DNA of 64,000 nt from Nitrospira sp. (GTDB taxonomy: Bacteria > Nitrospirota > Nitrospiria > Nitrospirales > Nitrospiraceae), in contig JAFEBL010000002.1 in the NCBI GenBank assembly GCA_018242665.1, positions 124,001 through 188,000 of the forward strand, given 5' to 3'. Positions within the stretch are counted from its first letter, which is position 1. Each line of letters opens with the position of its first letter. Positions 29,782-39,543 of the stretch are shown here, piece by piece. The notes beneath the pieces are model-generated. The model ran no database searches. It saw only the letters and a list, made by a program, of their open reading frames with translations, and was not told where the DNA came from. A program made the translations under genes and the position numbers.

Positions 29782-30354
29782 ATGACCTGGCGCTACATTA
29801 TTCCGGCCTCACTGCTGTTGAGTACACTGACCGGTGGGACTGTTCGATGCGAGGGGTTGGAATTCACAGCTGATCTCATTATGCGCGTCGAACAGCGAGT
29901 GGAGCGAACGAGAGTCGTCTACAGGGAGGATATGTGGAGGATGGAGCACAATACGTTTGGTCCCGTGCAGGTGACGATTGTCCGCAAGGACCGCCTGCTT
30001 GCGTGGCATCTCCTGCCGGCAACAAGGCAATTCAAGACTGTCCGATTCACGCGCAACCACCGGCTGACGGTGAGGCCGGCACTCGAAGGAGAACTGACGC
30101 GGAAAATCATCGGGACGCAGGTCATGGATGGACATCCTGCCGTGTTGTATGAGGTGACGACCAAGACTGCCGGCGGCGTGGTCAAGCACTTCTACCAATG
30201 GATCGCGACCGATGTGAATTTTCCGCTCAAGCTGGTCAATAAAAACGGTGACTGGACGATGGAGTACCGCCACGTCCGCTTCGGGCCGATGCCGGACTAC
30301 TTCTTTCAGCTCCCGCATGCCTACCTCCCCGTGGACGACACCGCCCGCAACTAA
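29782..30354 (+). CDS. Periplasmic DUF4412/LolA-like protein
   Basis: 190 aa with signal peptide (MTWRYIIPASLLLSTLTGGTVRCEG, cleaved near 23). The mature part reads 'LEFTADLIMRVEQRVERTRVVYREDMWRMEHNTFGPVQVTIVRKDRLLAWHLLP', then 'LTRKIIGTQVMDGHPAVLYEVTTKTAGGVVKHFYQWIATDVNFPLKLVNKNGDWTMEYRHVRFG'. This run of antiparallel strands is that of the outer-membrane lipoprotein-sorting (LolA/LolB) fold as found in DUF4412 proteins, which bind hydrophobic ligands in the periplasm. It has GGGAGG before its ATG. Function is inferred from fold pattern only. Confidence 0.6.
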   Translation: MTWRYIIPASLLLSTLTGGTVRCEGLEFTADLIMRVEQRVERTRVVYREDMWRMEHNTFGPVQVTIVRKDRLLAWHLLPATRQFKTVRFTRNHRLTVRPALEGELTRKIIGTQVMDGHPAVLYEVTTKTAGGVVKHFYQWIATDVNFPLKLVNKNGDWTMEYRHVRFGPMPDYFFQLPHAYLPVDDTARN

Positions 30355-30562
30355 GTGAGGCCCGCAGGCCGGAATGTTTTGTCCTTCATCAAGACATCAT
30401 GTCTTGATCGCCATCGCGACGCGAAGGCGCCGCGGTCACGGCCATGGGATTTTGCCTCATTCTGCATGAACGGTCGTGGATACGGCAGCGGCCTCTAACT
30501 TGCAGCATCGGCTTCGGCATTGTCGTTCAACCAACCAGGCGTCTCTCCAAAGGAGGGTGTCC

Positions 30563-30958
30563 ATGAAACGTTCACACCTGTGTTTGATCGGTTCAATGGC
30601 GACAGTACTTGTGATGGCCGGATGGTCGGCTTCCTCTGCGCAACAGTCCACCGGAGGCACCCCGCCTTCGGTGACCGAAGGACTACCCGGTCAAAAGTCA
30701 TTCGGCGCGGGCGGACAGAAAGGGCAGTCCACCGAAAAATCCATGGTCCCTTCCCAACACGAACCCTCCGGAAAAACCGAACCGGGCGACCGGATGATCG
30801 AAGGATCCAAACCATTCGGAGGAACGGCAGGCAGTTCGAGAGGTTCAGGCTCCAGGGGATCCGGAACAAGCAGTGGAAGTGGGACAGGAAGCGGCGCATC
30901 GGGGATGGGCTCCGGCTCATCCGGCGCCATGGGAAGCGGAGGCGGGTCGGGACGCTGA
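30563..30958 (+). CDS. Secreted low-complexity Ser/Gly-rich protein
   Basis: 131 aa from the ATG at 30563, with AGGAGGG 5 bases upstream. N-terminal signal (MKRSHLCLIGSMATVLVMAGWSASSAQQ, cleavage near SSA-QQ). A polar middle part rich in Gly/Lys/Pro follows ('GLPGQKSFGAGGQKGQSTEKS', 'KPFGGTAG'), and the last ~50 residues are almost only Ser and Gly with a few Ala, Arg and Met. No family recognised; such tails are flexible and may be surface or periplasmic spacers. It precedes the SDR gene by 77 bases. Confidence 0.55.
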   Translation: MKRSHLCLIGSMATVLVMAGWSASSAQQSTGGTPPSVTEGLPGQKSFGAGGQKGQSTEKSMVPSQHEPSGKTEPGDRMIEGSKPFGGTAGSSRGSGSRGSGTSSGSGTGSGASGMGSGSSGAMGSGGGSGR

Positions 30959-31035
30959 GCACGGACGCTGCGGGGTGGGAGACCGCGTCACGCTCCCGCC
31001 CCCGGCAAGGAACAGCCGGATGAAAAGGAGTCGGC

Positions 31036-31890
31036 ATGGCACAGGCACAACGGCCCCCGCAGACACAGGATCGGCGTCCCGGCCTGGAATCGGCGATGAC
31101 GCCTCGACCGAAATCCGAGGATCAAAAACACCACGGCGCCGGAAAATTGCGTGGAAAGGCAGCCATCATCACCGGCGGCGACAGCGGGATCGGCCGGGCC
31201 GTCGCCATCGCCTTTGCCAGAGAAGGCGCGGACGTGGCGATCCTCTACTTGGACGAGCACGACGACGCCCAGGACACCGCGAAACTGGTCGAAAAAGAAG
31301 GCCGGCGGGCGGCGCTATTTGCCGGCGATGTGGGTGACCCTGCGTGGTGTCGCACGGCGGTCGCTCACGTCATCGAGACATTCGGCCACCTAGATATTCT
31401 GGTGAACAACGCGGCCGAACAACACCCGCAGGACGACATCGAGAAGATCAGCCCTGAGCAACTCGCCCGCACATTCCAGACCAATATCTTCTCATTTTTC
31501 TACGTGACCCAAGCCGCGCTGAGACATCTCCGCGAGGGATCGGCCATCATCAACACCACCTCGGTGACGGCCTACAAGGGCAGCGCGCATCTCCTGGACT
31601 ATTCATCCACGAAGGGCGCCATCGTGTCGTTTACGCGCTCCTTATCCCAAGCCCTGGCAGAACGCAAGGTCCGAGTGAATGCCGTAGCGCCGGGACCGGT
31701 GTGGACACCGCTCATCCCGTCGACGTTTCCTGCCGACAAGGTTGCCACGTTCGGCTCCGATGTCCCGCTGAAACGCGCGGGACAACCGGAGGAGATCGCG
31801 CCGAGCTATGTCTTCCTGGCGTCGGAAGACGCCTCCTACATGACCGGGCAAATCTTGCATCCCAACGGAGGCATTGTCGTGAACGGATGA
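31036..31890 (+). CDS. Short-chain dehydrogenase/reductase (YghA/general-stress-39 type)
   Basis: 284 aa with AAAGGAG upstream. Rossmann nucleotide-binding motif 'AIITGGDSGIGRAVAIAFAREGADVAI' (~45-70), 'GDVGDPAWC', 'LDILVNNAAEQHPQDDIEKIS', catalytic Ser in 'AIINTTSVTAYKG', catalytic Tyr/Lys in YSSTKGAI and 'VNAVAPGPVWTPLIPSTFP' all present. The ~35-residue proline-rich N-terminal extension before the Rossmann fold ('QRPPQTQDRRPG', 'KSEDQKHHGAGKLRGKAAIITGG') is typical of the YghA/YdaD stress-related SDR group. Substrate unknown. It lies between the Ser/Gly protein and the hemerythrin gene, 46 bases before the latter. Confidence 0.88.
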   Translation: MAQAQRPPQTQDRRPGLESAMTPRPKSEDQKHHGAGKLRGKAAIITGGDSGIGRAVAIAFAREGADVAILYLDEHDDAQDTAKLVEKEGRRAALFAGDVGDPAWCRTAVAHVIETFGHLDILVNNAAEQHPQDDIEKISPEQLARTFQTNIFSFFYVTQAALRHLREGSAIINTTSVTAYKGSAHLLDYSSTKGAIVSFTRSLSQALAERKVRVNAVAPGPVWTPLIPSTFPADKVATFGSDVPLKRAGQPEEIAPSYVFLASEDASYMTGQILHPNGGIVVNG

Positions 31891-31936
31891 TAGGCCAACC
31901 GCATCCGTTGCTGAAATCCACGCTCAGGAGGTGTGT

Positions 31937-32545
31937 ATGCCGAAACGCGCAATGGCTCCCAAGAAAGACACGACCATGGCCCGCACATCGGATGCGCTCC
32001 AGTTGCTGAAGCAGGACCACCAGGCGGTGTTGTACCTCCTGGACGCCTGCATCGCCGCGCCTTCTGAGGGCCGAGCCGCCTTGGCCCAACAAATCTTCCG
32101 CGAATTGGAGATTCATACGGCGCTGGAAGAAGAACTGTTTTACCCGGCCCTCGAACGGGAGATCAGCGCCTCGGCCTCAGGCGAAGCCGGTCACCACGCA
32201 CTCAACGGCACGACGCTGTTCGTCGATGGCGACGACCTGGATGGGAACGCCGAAGGAGAGGACGCCCTCGACCCGGACGACGTGCCCGATGAAGAAGGTG
32301 AGGACATTGTTGCGACGGCCTACGAAGATCATCGCGCGGTCACACACATGATCCAACGGCTCAACACCATGGATCCAGTCGGGGAAGAGTTCCAAGGGAT
32401 GATGGCCGAGCTGCAACATATGGTGCGCTACCATATCGAAGAGGAAGAAGAAGTCATCTTTCCTGAGGCGCGATTGACGCTGGATCTCCTGTTGCTCGGC
32501 CAGCAGATGCTGGAGCGCAAACAGGAACTTCTGGCGTCGAGGTGA
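31937..32545 (+). CDS. Hemerythrin-like HHE-domain protein
   Basis: 202 aa from the ATG at 31937; AGGAGG ends 6 bases upstream, so the earlier in-frame GTG at 31931 is part of the ribosome-binding site. Di-iron ligand pattern in four helices: 'LLKQDHQAVLYLLDAC', 'ELEIHTALEEELFYPALE', 'YEDHRAVTHMIQRL' and 'ELQHMVRYHIEEEEEVIFPEAR'. An acidic insert (~95-125, 'DGDDLDGNAEGEDALDPDDVPDEEGED') sits between helices 2 and 3. Such proteins bind O2, NO or serve in iron/oxidative-stress handling. Likely co-transcribed with the SDR. Confidence 0.88.
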   Translation: MPKRAMAPKKDTTMARTSDALQLLKQDHQAVLYLLDACIAAPSEGRAALAQQIFRELEIHTALEEELFYPALEREISASASGEAGHHALNGTTLFVDGDDLDGNAEGEDALDPDDVPDEEGEDIVATAYEDHRAVTHMIQRLNTMDPVGEEFQGMMAELQHMVRYHIEEEEEVIFPEARLTLDLLLLGQQMLERKQELLASR

Positions 32546-32560
32546 TCCCGGATTCACACC

Positions 32561-32695
32561 GAGGAACAGAGGAGGCCGGTCGGCGAGGCCATCGCCGCTC
32601 TACTTGGGCAGGATCCCAAGCGCACCATCGCGGAGGACCTGGCGCGCTTCAAGGAAGAGATGGAATCACAACGGGAGGACGCCCTGAAGTCCTGA
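32561..32695 (+). pseudogene. Remnant of an SRPBCC (cyclase/dehydrase) protein C-terminus
   Basis: Directly after the hemerythrin stop, in the same frame, comes 'VGEAIAALLGQDPKRTIAEDLARFKEEMES' and a TGA. This is how SRPBCC/START-like proteins of the YlaF/'cyclase-dehydrase' kind end (..G..v..lfGqdP...i.eDLrRFKq.mE). The rest of the domain is absent and there is no start codon of its own. It is either a deletion remnant or the debris of a gene once downstream of the hemerythrin gene. Confidence 0.5.
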
Positions 32696-32735
32696 CTCCG
32701 GTCCAACCGATCATCGTGAGTGAGCGCCTACCGGC

Positions 32736-35700
32736 TTAGACGCCGGTTGATTGAGGCCGAGTGAGGTCACACACATCCCGATCACGCTCGATGATAGTCG
32801 CCGCCATCCACGCGAGCAGGTCGAGCAGTTTCAATTCGTCGTCAGTCGGTTGATGCGGCCGATCGAACTGTGTGCTCAGCAGGCCGACCGGGTCGCCCTT
32901 GTGGTTGATCAACGGAGTGGATTGCATGGCCCGGATCTGTTCGGCCAACGCAATGTCGCATCCCTTGCGGTCAGCCGGCGACGCCAACTCGTCAATGTCG
33001 TCAACCATGATCCGGACCCGCTGCTCAGGCAGACGATCACAAGCCAGCTTCGCACCTTGATACCGGAGATATTCGAGATAGGGATTGTCCTCCGCATACC
33101 CGCGCCATGCGACCAAGTCGAGCCGTACCCCGTCGTCACTGACGACCTGGAGGCAGCCTCGAGGTGTTCCCGTAAGATCGCACGCGGCCGAGAGTATTTC
33201 ATCGAATGCGGTGTGCAGGTCCCGTTCCGTCGCGATTTTTGTCTGCACATCGTGAAGGCGTCGTAGGCCACGTTGGTCGGGCGCACATTGCGCGTCGCGT
33301 GCCTGAAGGGCGGATTCCGCCTGCCGGCGGGCGATGACCGCGTGTTGCAGATCCCGGTGCAGCTCCTCAATGCGATCACGCGCCTGGACGGCATCTTCAA
33401 GAATATTCAACGCGGCCTGCCGCCCGTCGCGAATGACTGTGTTGGCCCGGTCCAATTCCGCGCGCCGCGCGCCGGCAAGTTCAAGATGTGCCTTGACACG
33501 AGCAAACAATTCGCGGGCAGCGAATGGCTTCACGAGATAGTCGTCCGCACCGGCGTCGAGACCTTGGACCTTCGACTCCTCCCCCGCGCGTGCGGACAGG
33601 AGAATGATCGGGATGTGTCGCGTGGACGGTTCAGCCCGCAATGCGCGGAGCAGCTCCAAGCCGTCCATGCCGGGCATCATGATATCGGCGAGCACGAGGT
33701 CGGGCGGATGTGCCAGCGCGGCTCGCAGCGCAGAGGTCCCGTCCACCACCGCCTGTATGCTGTACTGGCCGGAGAGTAAACGCGTCACGTAGTCCCGCAT
33801 ATCCGCATTGTCATCGGCCAGAAGGATAGATCCTCCATAAATGGCCGGCCTCGGATGAGCCGAGTCCGTCGGCTTGCTGTCCGGTTCGCTCGATGAACCG
33901 GGGCTGGCCTCCGCTGGCAGCCAGCGCAACGCTTCTTCGACAAAAGGCCCGGCACCCAATCCGGTCGAGGCCAACAGGCGCGGTGCGGCGATGCGATCCG
34001 GCGGAAGATGGGCCTTGCCGCGCGGGATACGGACGGTAAAGATGGTTCCGACTCCCACCCTGCTGGCCACGCCGATGGTGCCCCCATGCAGTTTGACCAG
34101 CTCCTGCACAAGCGCCAGGCCGATGCCCGATCCTTCATGCGTACGAGATCGCGCGCCGCGAATACGATGAAAGCGTTCGAAGATCCGGGGAAGATTGCTC
34201 TCCGAGATGCCTGTTCCACTGTCGTTGACCACGAGTTCAGCATGGGACTCCCCCAGCGAGGTCCGGACGGCAATGTCGCCGTCGAAGGTAAACTTCAACG
34301 CGTTCGAGAGAAGGTTCAGGACAACCTTCTCCCACATCTCACGGTCCAGCCAGACCGGCTCGGCGAGCCTAGGGCACTCGATGGACAACGTCATCCCCGC
34401 GCGCTCGACGGCCGAGCGAAAGTTGCTTGCGAGCTCCGCCGTGAAGCCGGCAAAGTCCACCGGTTCATACGAGGCGTCTATGCGGCCCGACTCGATCCGG
34501 GAAAAATCCAGCAGCGTATTCACCAGTTTGAGCAACCTCAGCCCGTTGCGGTGCGCGACCGTCAATTCCTCCCGGACGTTCGCGGGCACGCGGCTTTCGG
34601 AACTCAAGGCCTCTTCCAACGGTCCAAGCATGAGCGTCAACGGTGTCCTGAACTCATGACTGACGTTTGAAAAAAAGACGGTCTTGGCCCGATCCAATTC
34701 TTCCAGCGCTTCTGCCCGCTGGCGTTCCTCAGCGTATGCGCTCGCGTTGGCGACTGCGGTGCCGGCCTGCCTGGCAAGCAGGTCTAGAAACCCGCGATAG
34801 CTGTCGTCCAACTCGAGGCGAGGGCTGAGACCGGCGATAAACCATCCAGCCAACTGTTGTTGACCGGCCTTGATCATCGGCAAGACCAACGCACGCTGCG
34901 CTGGTTCAGGCCAGGGCCCCCCCGGAAGCAACCCGACACGAGGCGGCAGCCGATCGACCAACAGCGGCTGCTTGCTGTTCATCACCTGATGGAGCGGCCA
35001 GGGGCTGTCCGACGAGCCGAGCTCGATGACTTGCGGAGCGGCGGCATGGCCGGCCGGCAGGCCGACCTGTCCCGCCAGTCGCGCGCTCGTCCCATCTGGC
35101 TCCAGCAGATACCAGAGAGCGCAGGGCACGTCATGCGGGTTCCTGATGAGTTCGCCAGCCGCGATCGCACAGGCCTCGTCAGCCGACTTGGCCTGATACG
35201 ATCGGTCGGCCAGCGCCCGGAGCGTCGCCAACCGCCGCCGGCCCAAGACCCGCGACGTTTCTTCGGTGCAGGCGCAAAAGACGCCACCGACCTGTCCTCG
35301 ATCATCCAAAATCGGCCCGTAGGAAAAGGTCATGTAGACCTCTTCCTGATATCCGTTGCGCGTCATGACGATGAGGAGTTCTTCATTCCAATGCGAGCGG
35401 CCTTCCCGCATTACCGCATCGGCCTGAGGCCCCACCAAGGGCCAGGCCTCGGACCAGACCACCGGGGCCGGCTGCCCCAAGGCACCGGGATGGCGCTTCC
35501 CCAGCACCGGCAGATAGGCATCATTGTAGAAATGAATCAGCTCATCCCCCCACCAAATGAGCAGCGGATACTGGCATCCCAGCATAATCGAGACGGCAGT
35601 CTTGAGCGATTGCGGCCACCGGTCCATCGGCCCGAGCGGGGTCGTTGACCAATCGAACGCGCGCGTGCGAGCCCCCATTTCGCCGCCGCCGATCAGCCAG

Positions 35701-35783
35701 TCGCGGTCCTTGGTACCTGCCGCCGATTTCACGCCGGACTTCTTCCCTATCTTCCGGGAACCCTTCGGCCGAACATCAGACAT
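32736..35783 (-). CDS. Hybrid histidine kinase (PAS-GAF-HisKA-HATPase-REC-GAF)
   Basis: 1015 aa. N-terminal Lys-rich tail, PAS-like module (~30-180, 'WPQSLKTAVSIMLGCQYPLLIWWGDELIHFYNDAYLPVLG'), GAF (~190-345), HisKA with phospho-His376 in SNVSHEFRTPLTL, HATPase (~480-590; N494, DSGTGI, GSGIGLALV), receiver (~652-770; phospho-Asp700 in DLVLADIMMPGMDG, Lys752), coiled coil (~775-830) and a C-terminal GAF (~845-1000). Soluble. It is a clear paralogue of the first half of the 1656-aa sensor at 18479-23449, but the second transmitter is replaced by the GAF domain. It begins 12 bases after the CheB-CheR gene, so the two are co-expressed. No adjacent DNA-binding regulator on this strand. Confidence 0.9.
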   Translation of the reverse strand: MSDVRPKGSRKIGKKSGVKSAAGTKDRDWLIGGGEMGARTRAFDWSTTPLGPMDRWPQSLKTAVSIMLGCQYPLLIWWGDELIHFYNDAYLPVLGKRHPGALGQPAPVVWSEAWPLVGPQADAVMREGRSHWNEELLIVMTRNGYQEEVYMTFSYGPILDDRGQVGGVFCACTEETSRVLGRRRLATLRALADRSYQAKSADEACAIAAGELIRNPHDVPCALWYLLEPDGTSARLAGQVGLPAGHAAAPQVIELGSSDSPWPLHQVMNSKQPLLVDRLPPRVGLLPGGPWPEPAQRALVLPMIKAGQQQLAGWFIAGLSPRLELDDSYRGFLDLLARQAGTAVANASAYAEERQRAEALEELDRAKTVFFSNVSHEFRTPLTLMLGPLEEALSSESRVPANVREELTVAHRNGLRLLKLVNTLLDFSRIESGRIDASYEPVDFAGFTAELASNFRSAVERAGMTLSIECPRLAEPVWLDREMWEKVVLNLLSNALKFTFDGDIAVRTSLGESHAELVVNDSGTGISESNLPRIFERFHRIRGARSRTHEGSGIGLALVQELVKLHGGTIGVASRVGVGTIFTVRIPRGKAHLPPDRIAAPRLLASTGLGAGPFVEEALRWLPAEASPGSSSEPDSKPTDSAHPRPAIYGGSILLADDNADMRDYVTRLLSGQYSIQAVVDGTSALRAALAHPPDLVLADIMMPGMDGLELLRALRAEPSTRHIPIILLSARAGEESKVQGLDAGADDYLVKPFAARELFARVKAHLELAGARRAELDRANTVIRDGRQAALNILEDAVQARDRIEELHRDLQHAVIARRQAESALQARDAQCAPDQRGLRRLHDVQTKIATERDLHTAFDEILSAACDLTGTPRGCLQVVSDDGVRLDLVAWRGYAEDNPYLEYLRYQGAKLACDRLPEQRVRIMVDDIDELASPADRKGCDIALAEQIRAMQSTPLINHKGDPVGLLSTQFDRPHQPTDDELKLLDLLAWMAATIIERDRDVCDLTRPQSTGV

Positions 35784-35795
35784 CGTCCCACCCCG

Positions 35796-38700
35796 TCATA
35801 CGTCGCTACCATCCGGCATGGACGGCTCCGGCTCGCCGGCGGGCTTGTACGGTGGAGGATCGCCGCGCAGCCCATAGAGCGTATTGATTTCCTGCTTCAG
35901 CTCCTGCATGCGCAGCTCGCGTCCCACCATGACATGGTTGAACCGCTCCAGTTCGCGGTTGCGCACATTGAGCTCGGCCTCCGCCCGTTTACGCTCCGTG
36001 ATATCGCTTCCCGTGCCGAACCATTCAACGATGTCACCGTCCCGATTGACCAGCGGTATCGCACGCGAAGAGATCCAGCCGATGGTACCGTCCAACCGGC
36101 GAATCCGATGCTCCAATTCAAACGTGCGTCTGGATCGAATCGCCGCGCCGATGGCATCGCAGACCGCCGCCTGATCGTCGTCGGGAATATGAGCGTCCAT
36201 CCAGTCGCTGCGCGGCTGTTCGGTACTGGCGACAAAGTCTTTTCCCATCACGCTCAGCATCTGACTCCAATCCGCATTCATGATAAACACCATTTCGGAG
36301 GTGGCCGCCACGAACGCCCGCAGACGCGCCTCCGATTTCCGCATGGCGGCCTCGGCCCGGGCGCGTTCGATGCGCTGAAACAGGCGTTGCGAGAGTTCGC
36401 GTAGCAGGTCGATTTCGTCCACCTGCCAGTCGCGCGGCTGGACCGCCGTGACGGAGAAAGACCCGCTCCATCGACCAAGACGAGGAAATGGGATCACCAC
36501 AAACGAGCCGATGTTCATGCGTGCAACATGGTCCGCATCCCTGCGGCCGTGGCGGCCGGTGTCCCGCACGACCAGCGCGTCCTCGTCGCGATCGGCAAGG
36601 GCAACCTCCACGCTCGCAGAATCGCCGAGTCCGCACATACCCAGCAGGATCGGGATGTCGGCATTCGACCAGCCGTAGCTGATGGTCACGTCGTGCTTGT
36701 CTTCGTCCGTACCCTTGAACAGACAACCGGAAATTCCCATACAGGCAGCGAGACGCTTGCCGACCGTGTGTAGAACCTCGTCCGGAGCGATGAGCCGGTT
36801 GAAATCTTCGGCAACCTCGGCAAGCAAGGCACTGTGGGCTTCACGGCGTTTGCGCTCGCCGATATCTCTGAACAACACGGCGACTCGTTGTTGCTCCGGC
36901 AAGCCGGCCCGGAACGCAAAGACTTCATACCAGCGTGGCAATGGCAACGCGGCGGCTTGATGCTCAAAACGCGCGGGCGTGCCCGTCAACGCAATCTTGC
37001 CGTACATATCGAACCAGAATTGTTCGTGGTTCGGTGCAAGTTCGCGGATGGTTTTTCCGACGGCATCCGTCAGACCCGTTTGGTTGATGAAGGCGGGATT
37101 GGCCTCCAGAAACCGATAGTCGGCGGCGCGCCCATCTTCGTCGAACAGCACCTCGATGATGCAAAACCCGACGTCGATCGACTCGAACAGGGTGCGGTAT
37201 TTGGCTTCCGACGCCCGCAGGTCTTCTTCCGCCTGTTTGCGCCGGGTAATCTCCACGAACGTCAGCACCACACCGGATACCTGCAGATCCATCGTGCGAT
37301 AGGGTATGAACCGCGCGAGAAACCATCGCTGCTGCTGATCGGCCACTTCGCGCTCCACTTCCACGGCTTCGGCGAGCACGGTCCGCACATCCTGTTCAAG
37401 CCGGTCGTATCGGAGGTTGTGCCGCAGGTCAGCCAACGGCCGGCCCAGATCAGTGGGAATGAGTCTGAACAAACGGGTGGCGGCCGGCGTATACCGCATG
37501 ATCTTGAGGTCACGGTCGAGGAAAATAATGCCCAGGTCTGTGGCATCGATGAAGTTCTTGAGATCGCTATTGACGCGCGTGACATCGTCAATACTCAGGC
37601 TGAGCTGTTGGTTGAGGACCGTCAGTTCCTCGTTGATGCACTGCAGCTCCTGACGGTTGATATCCAGCTCCTCAGTCGCCGACCGCAGCTCCTGGTTGAT
37701 CACCGACAATTCCTGATGGCTCGCGCGAAGGTCTGCCGGACTCAGCTCGCCGACAGGTTGGCGGCGCGGCTCTCCGCCATCCGCCGACCAAGCCGGCGAA
37801 ATCTCCCTCGCCGATGCCTTGAGCAGGGCGGACGTCCCGGCTCCCAACGAGCTGAGTTCCTCGGACCGTGCAAGCAATTCGTTGGCTCCCATGACCCGAG
37901 GAACTGCCGAGCCGCCAGGCGCACGGCGATAGAGTCGGTGCGCGGCATCCAGCGGGACGAAGAGCGGCTTATCGGCTTTCTCCGCCGGACCAAGGAACAA
38001 CAGACCTCCCGGACGCAGGGAAAAACGCAGCGTCTTCAGCACGTGCCGTTGCGCCTCCGCCGTCAGGTAAATCAACAGATTCCGGCAGGAGACCACATCC
38101 ATGCGGGCGAATGGGGCATCTTTGAGCAAGTCATGCACGGCAAACAACACCGGTTCGCGCAACTCCCGTCGCGCGCGGTCGCCGCCTTTTTCCCTGGCAA
38201 AAAACCGTTGCACGCGACCGGGAGACAGATGATCGCGCATGCGTTCAGGATACAGACCGCTCCGAGCCACCATGATGGCCTCTGCATCCAGATCCGTGCC
38301 GAAGATCTGTAGCGCGGGCGGCGCGTCATATCGACCCGCACATTCGATCAGCAACATGGCGATCGAATAGGCCTCTTCGCCGGTCGCGCAGCCCGGCACC
38401 CAGACCCGTATGGCATCATCGGGTCCTTTGCCGCGAAACAGTTCCGGCAGCAGCGCGGCAAACGCGTCGAAATGCTCGGGGTCGCGGAAGAAGTGCGTGA
38501 CGGAGATGAGAAAATCACGCGCCAGCGCCAGGGTTTCTTCCTGGCTGCCCCGCAGCAGCGAGAGGTAGCCGGAAGGGTGGTCCGCCCCGCTCAGTTGCAT
38601 ACGATGCTCGAGTCGGCGTGTGAGCGTCCCGCGCCGATAGCGAGCATAGTCTTGTCCGGTTCGTTCGCGAATGATGCTCAGCGATGCGTCCAACAACGAA

Positions 38701-39434
38701 GTCAGTTCCCCATCTTCGGCCGCATCCGCCTGCTCGTCGCCGAACACCTGCCGCGGACCAGCGCCGCGCGCCGGATGGCCGAAATGGTTCAACAGTCTCT
38801 GCGGCATCTGTCGGGGGCGCAGAATCTCATCGACGGTTCCGCTGGCTATGGCGCATTGCGGCATCGTGGGTCGCACCGAGGTGCCGGGATCCTGCGCGAG
38901 GGTCAACCCTCCCTGCGCCTTCACGTATTGGATGCCCGTCGACCCATCCCCGTCTGCGCCCGAGAGAATGATCGCGGCGGCGCGCGAACCGTAGCTCTCA
39001 GCGAGCGTGCGAAAAAAAACATCGATGGTCAGTCGGCGTGGGATGGTGGCGCTGTGGGCTCCCAGCAACAAATACCCCTTCTCACAGGTCAGATAACGGC
39101 CCGGCGGGATGACGTACACGTGTTCCGGCTGCACAGACTGCATGTGGCGGGCGACGCAGACGCGCAACTTCGTCCAGTGTTGCAGCAACTCCGGCAAGGA
39201 ACTCGGTGTGGTCGGCGACAAGTGCAATACCACGACAAACGACAAGCCAGTCGGACTGGGAAGCGCATGGAAAAATTCCTGCAGCGCTTCCAAGCTTCCG
39301 GCCGATCCTCCGATCGCGACCAGCGGGCAGTCGGACTCCCCTCCTCGCGGGAGGGATTGGTCGGCATGGCCGTCAGGCCGGTGAACGAATGCGTCTACAA
39401 CCGCCAGTTTGTCCTGAGAGGTCACGTCAGCCAT
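35796..39434 (-). CDS. CheB-CheR-PAS-PAS-GAF-PAS fusion without kinase domain
   Basis: 1212 aa. CheB-like methylesterase (~35-215) with Ser44 (GGSAGS), His71 (LHLSP) and Asp163 (SGADGDGS); CheR-like methyltransferase (~245-505: 'RRGTLTRRLEHRM', 'VWVPGCATGEEAYSIAMLL', 'IFGTDLDAEAIMVARSGLYP', 'VSCRNLLIYL'); a heptad-rich coiled coil (~570-630); PAS (~630-735), PAS (~742-862), GAF (~875-1030) and PAS (~1035-1150); then a coiled coil and a proline-rich tail. No HisKA or HATPase follows. The missing kinase is probably supplied by the hybrid kinase encoded 12 bases downstream. The last PAS is closely similar to residues ~785-900 of the 1656-aa sensor. CheB/CheR here likely set reversible methylation of unknown targets rather than chemotaxis, as no chemoreceptor is nearby. 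Confidence 0.9.
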   Translation of the reverse strand: MADVTSQDKLAVVDAFVHRPDGHADQSLPRGGESDCPLVAIGGSAGSLEALQEFFHALPSPTGLSFVVVLHLSPTTPSSLPELLQHWTKLRVCVARHMQSVQPEHVYVIPPGRYLTCEKGYLLLGAHSATIPRRLTIDVFFRTLAESYGSRAAAIILSGADGDGSTGIQYVKAQGGLTLAQDPGTSVRPTMPQCAIASGTVDEILRPRQMPQRLLNHFGHPARGAGPRQVFGDEQADAAEDGELTSLLDASLSIIRERTGQDYARYRRGTLTRRLEHRMQLSGADHPSGYLSLLRGSQEETLALARDFLISVTHFFRDPEHFDAFAALLPELFRGKGPDDAIRVWVPGCATGEEAYSIAMLLIECAGRYDAPPALQIFGTDLDAEAIMVARSGLYPERMRDHLSPGRVQRFFAREKGGDRARRELREPVLFAVHDLLKDAPFARMDVVSCRNLLIYLTAEAQRHVLKTLRFSLRPGGLLFLGPAEKADKPLFVPLDAAHRLYRRAPGGSAVPRVMGANELLARSEELSSLGAGTSALLKASAREISPAWSADGGEPRRQPVGELSPADLRASHQELSVINQELRSATEELDINRQELQCINEELTVLNQQLSLSIDDVTRVNSDLKNFIDATDLGIIFLDRDLKIMRYTPAATRLFRLIPTDLGRPLADLRHNLRYDRLEQDVRTVLAEAVEVEREVADQQQRWFLARFIPYRTMDLQVSGVVLTFVEITRRKQAEEDLRASEAKYRTLFESIDVGFCIIEVLFDEDGRAADYRFLEANPAFINQTGLTDAVGKTIRELAPNHEQFWFDMYGKIALTGTPARFEHQAAALPLPRWYEVFAFRAGLPEQQRVAVLFRDIGERKRREAHSALLAEVAEDFNRLIAPDEVLHTVGKRLAACMGISGCLFKGTDEDKHDVTISYGWSNADIPILLGMCGLGDSASVEVALADRDEDALVVRDTGRHGRRDADHVARMNIGSFVVIPFPRLGRWSGSFSVTAVQPRDWQVDEIDLLRELSQRLFQRIERARAEAAMRKSEARLRAFVAATSEMVFIMNADWSQMLSVMGKDFVASTEQPRSDWMDAHIPDDDQAAVCDAIGAAIRSRRTFELEHRIRRLDGTIGWISSRAIPLVNRDGDIVEWFGTGSDITERKRAEAELNVRNRELERFNHVMVGRELRMQELKQEINTLYGLRGDPPPYKPAGEPEPSMPDGSDV

Positions 39435-39543
39435 GGTTCCTGCTCTCGTGTCAGACGGCCCTCATCATTCTCTCTTTCCACGGTAATGTCCAGATGCGGG
39501 TCTGCATCCGTCCTCGCCTCCCCTGACGGCTCCCCCTCAGCTG

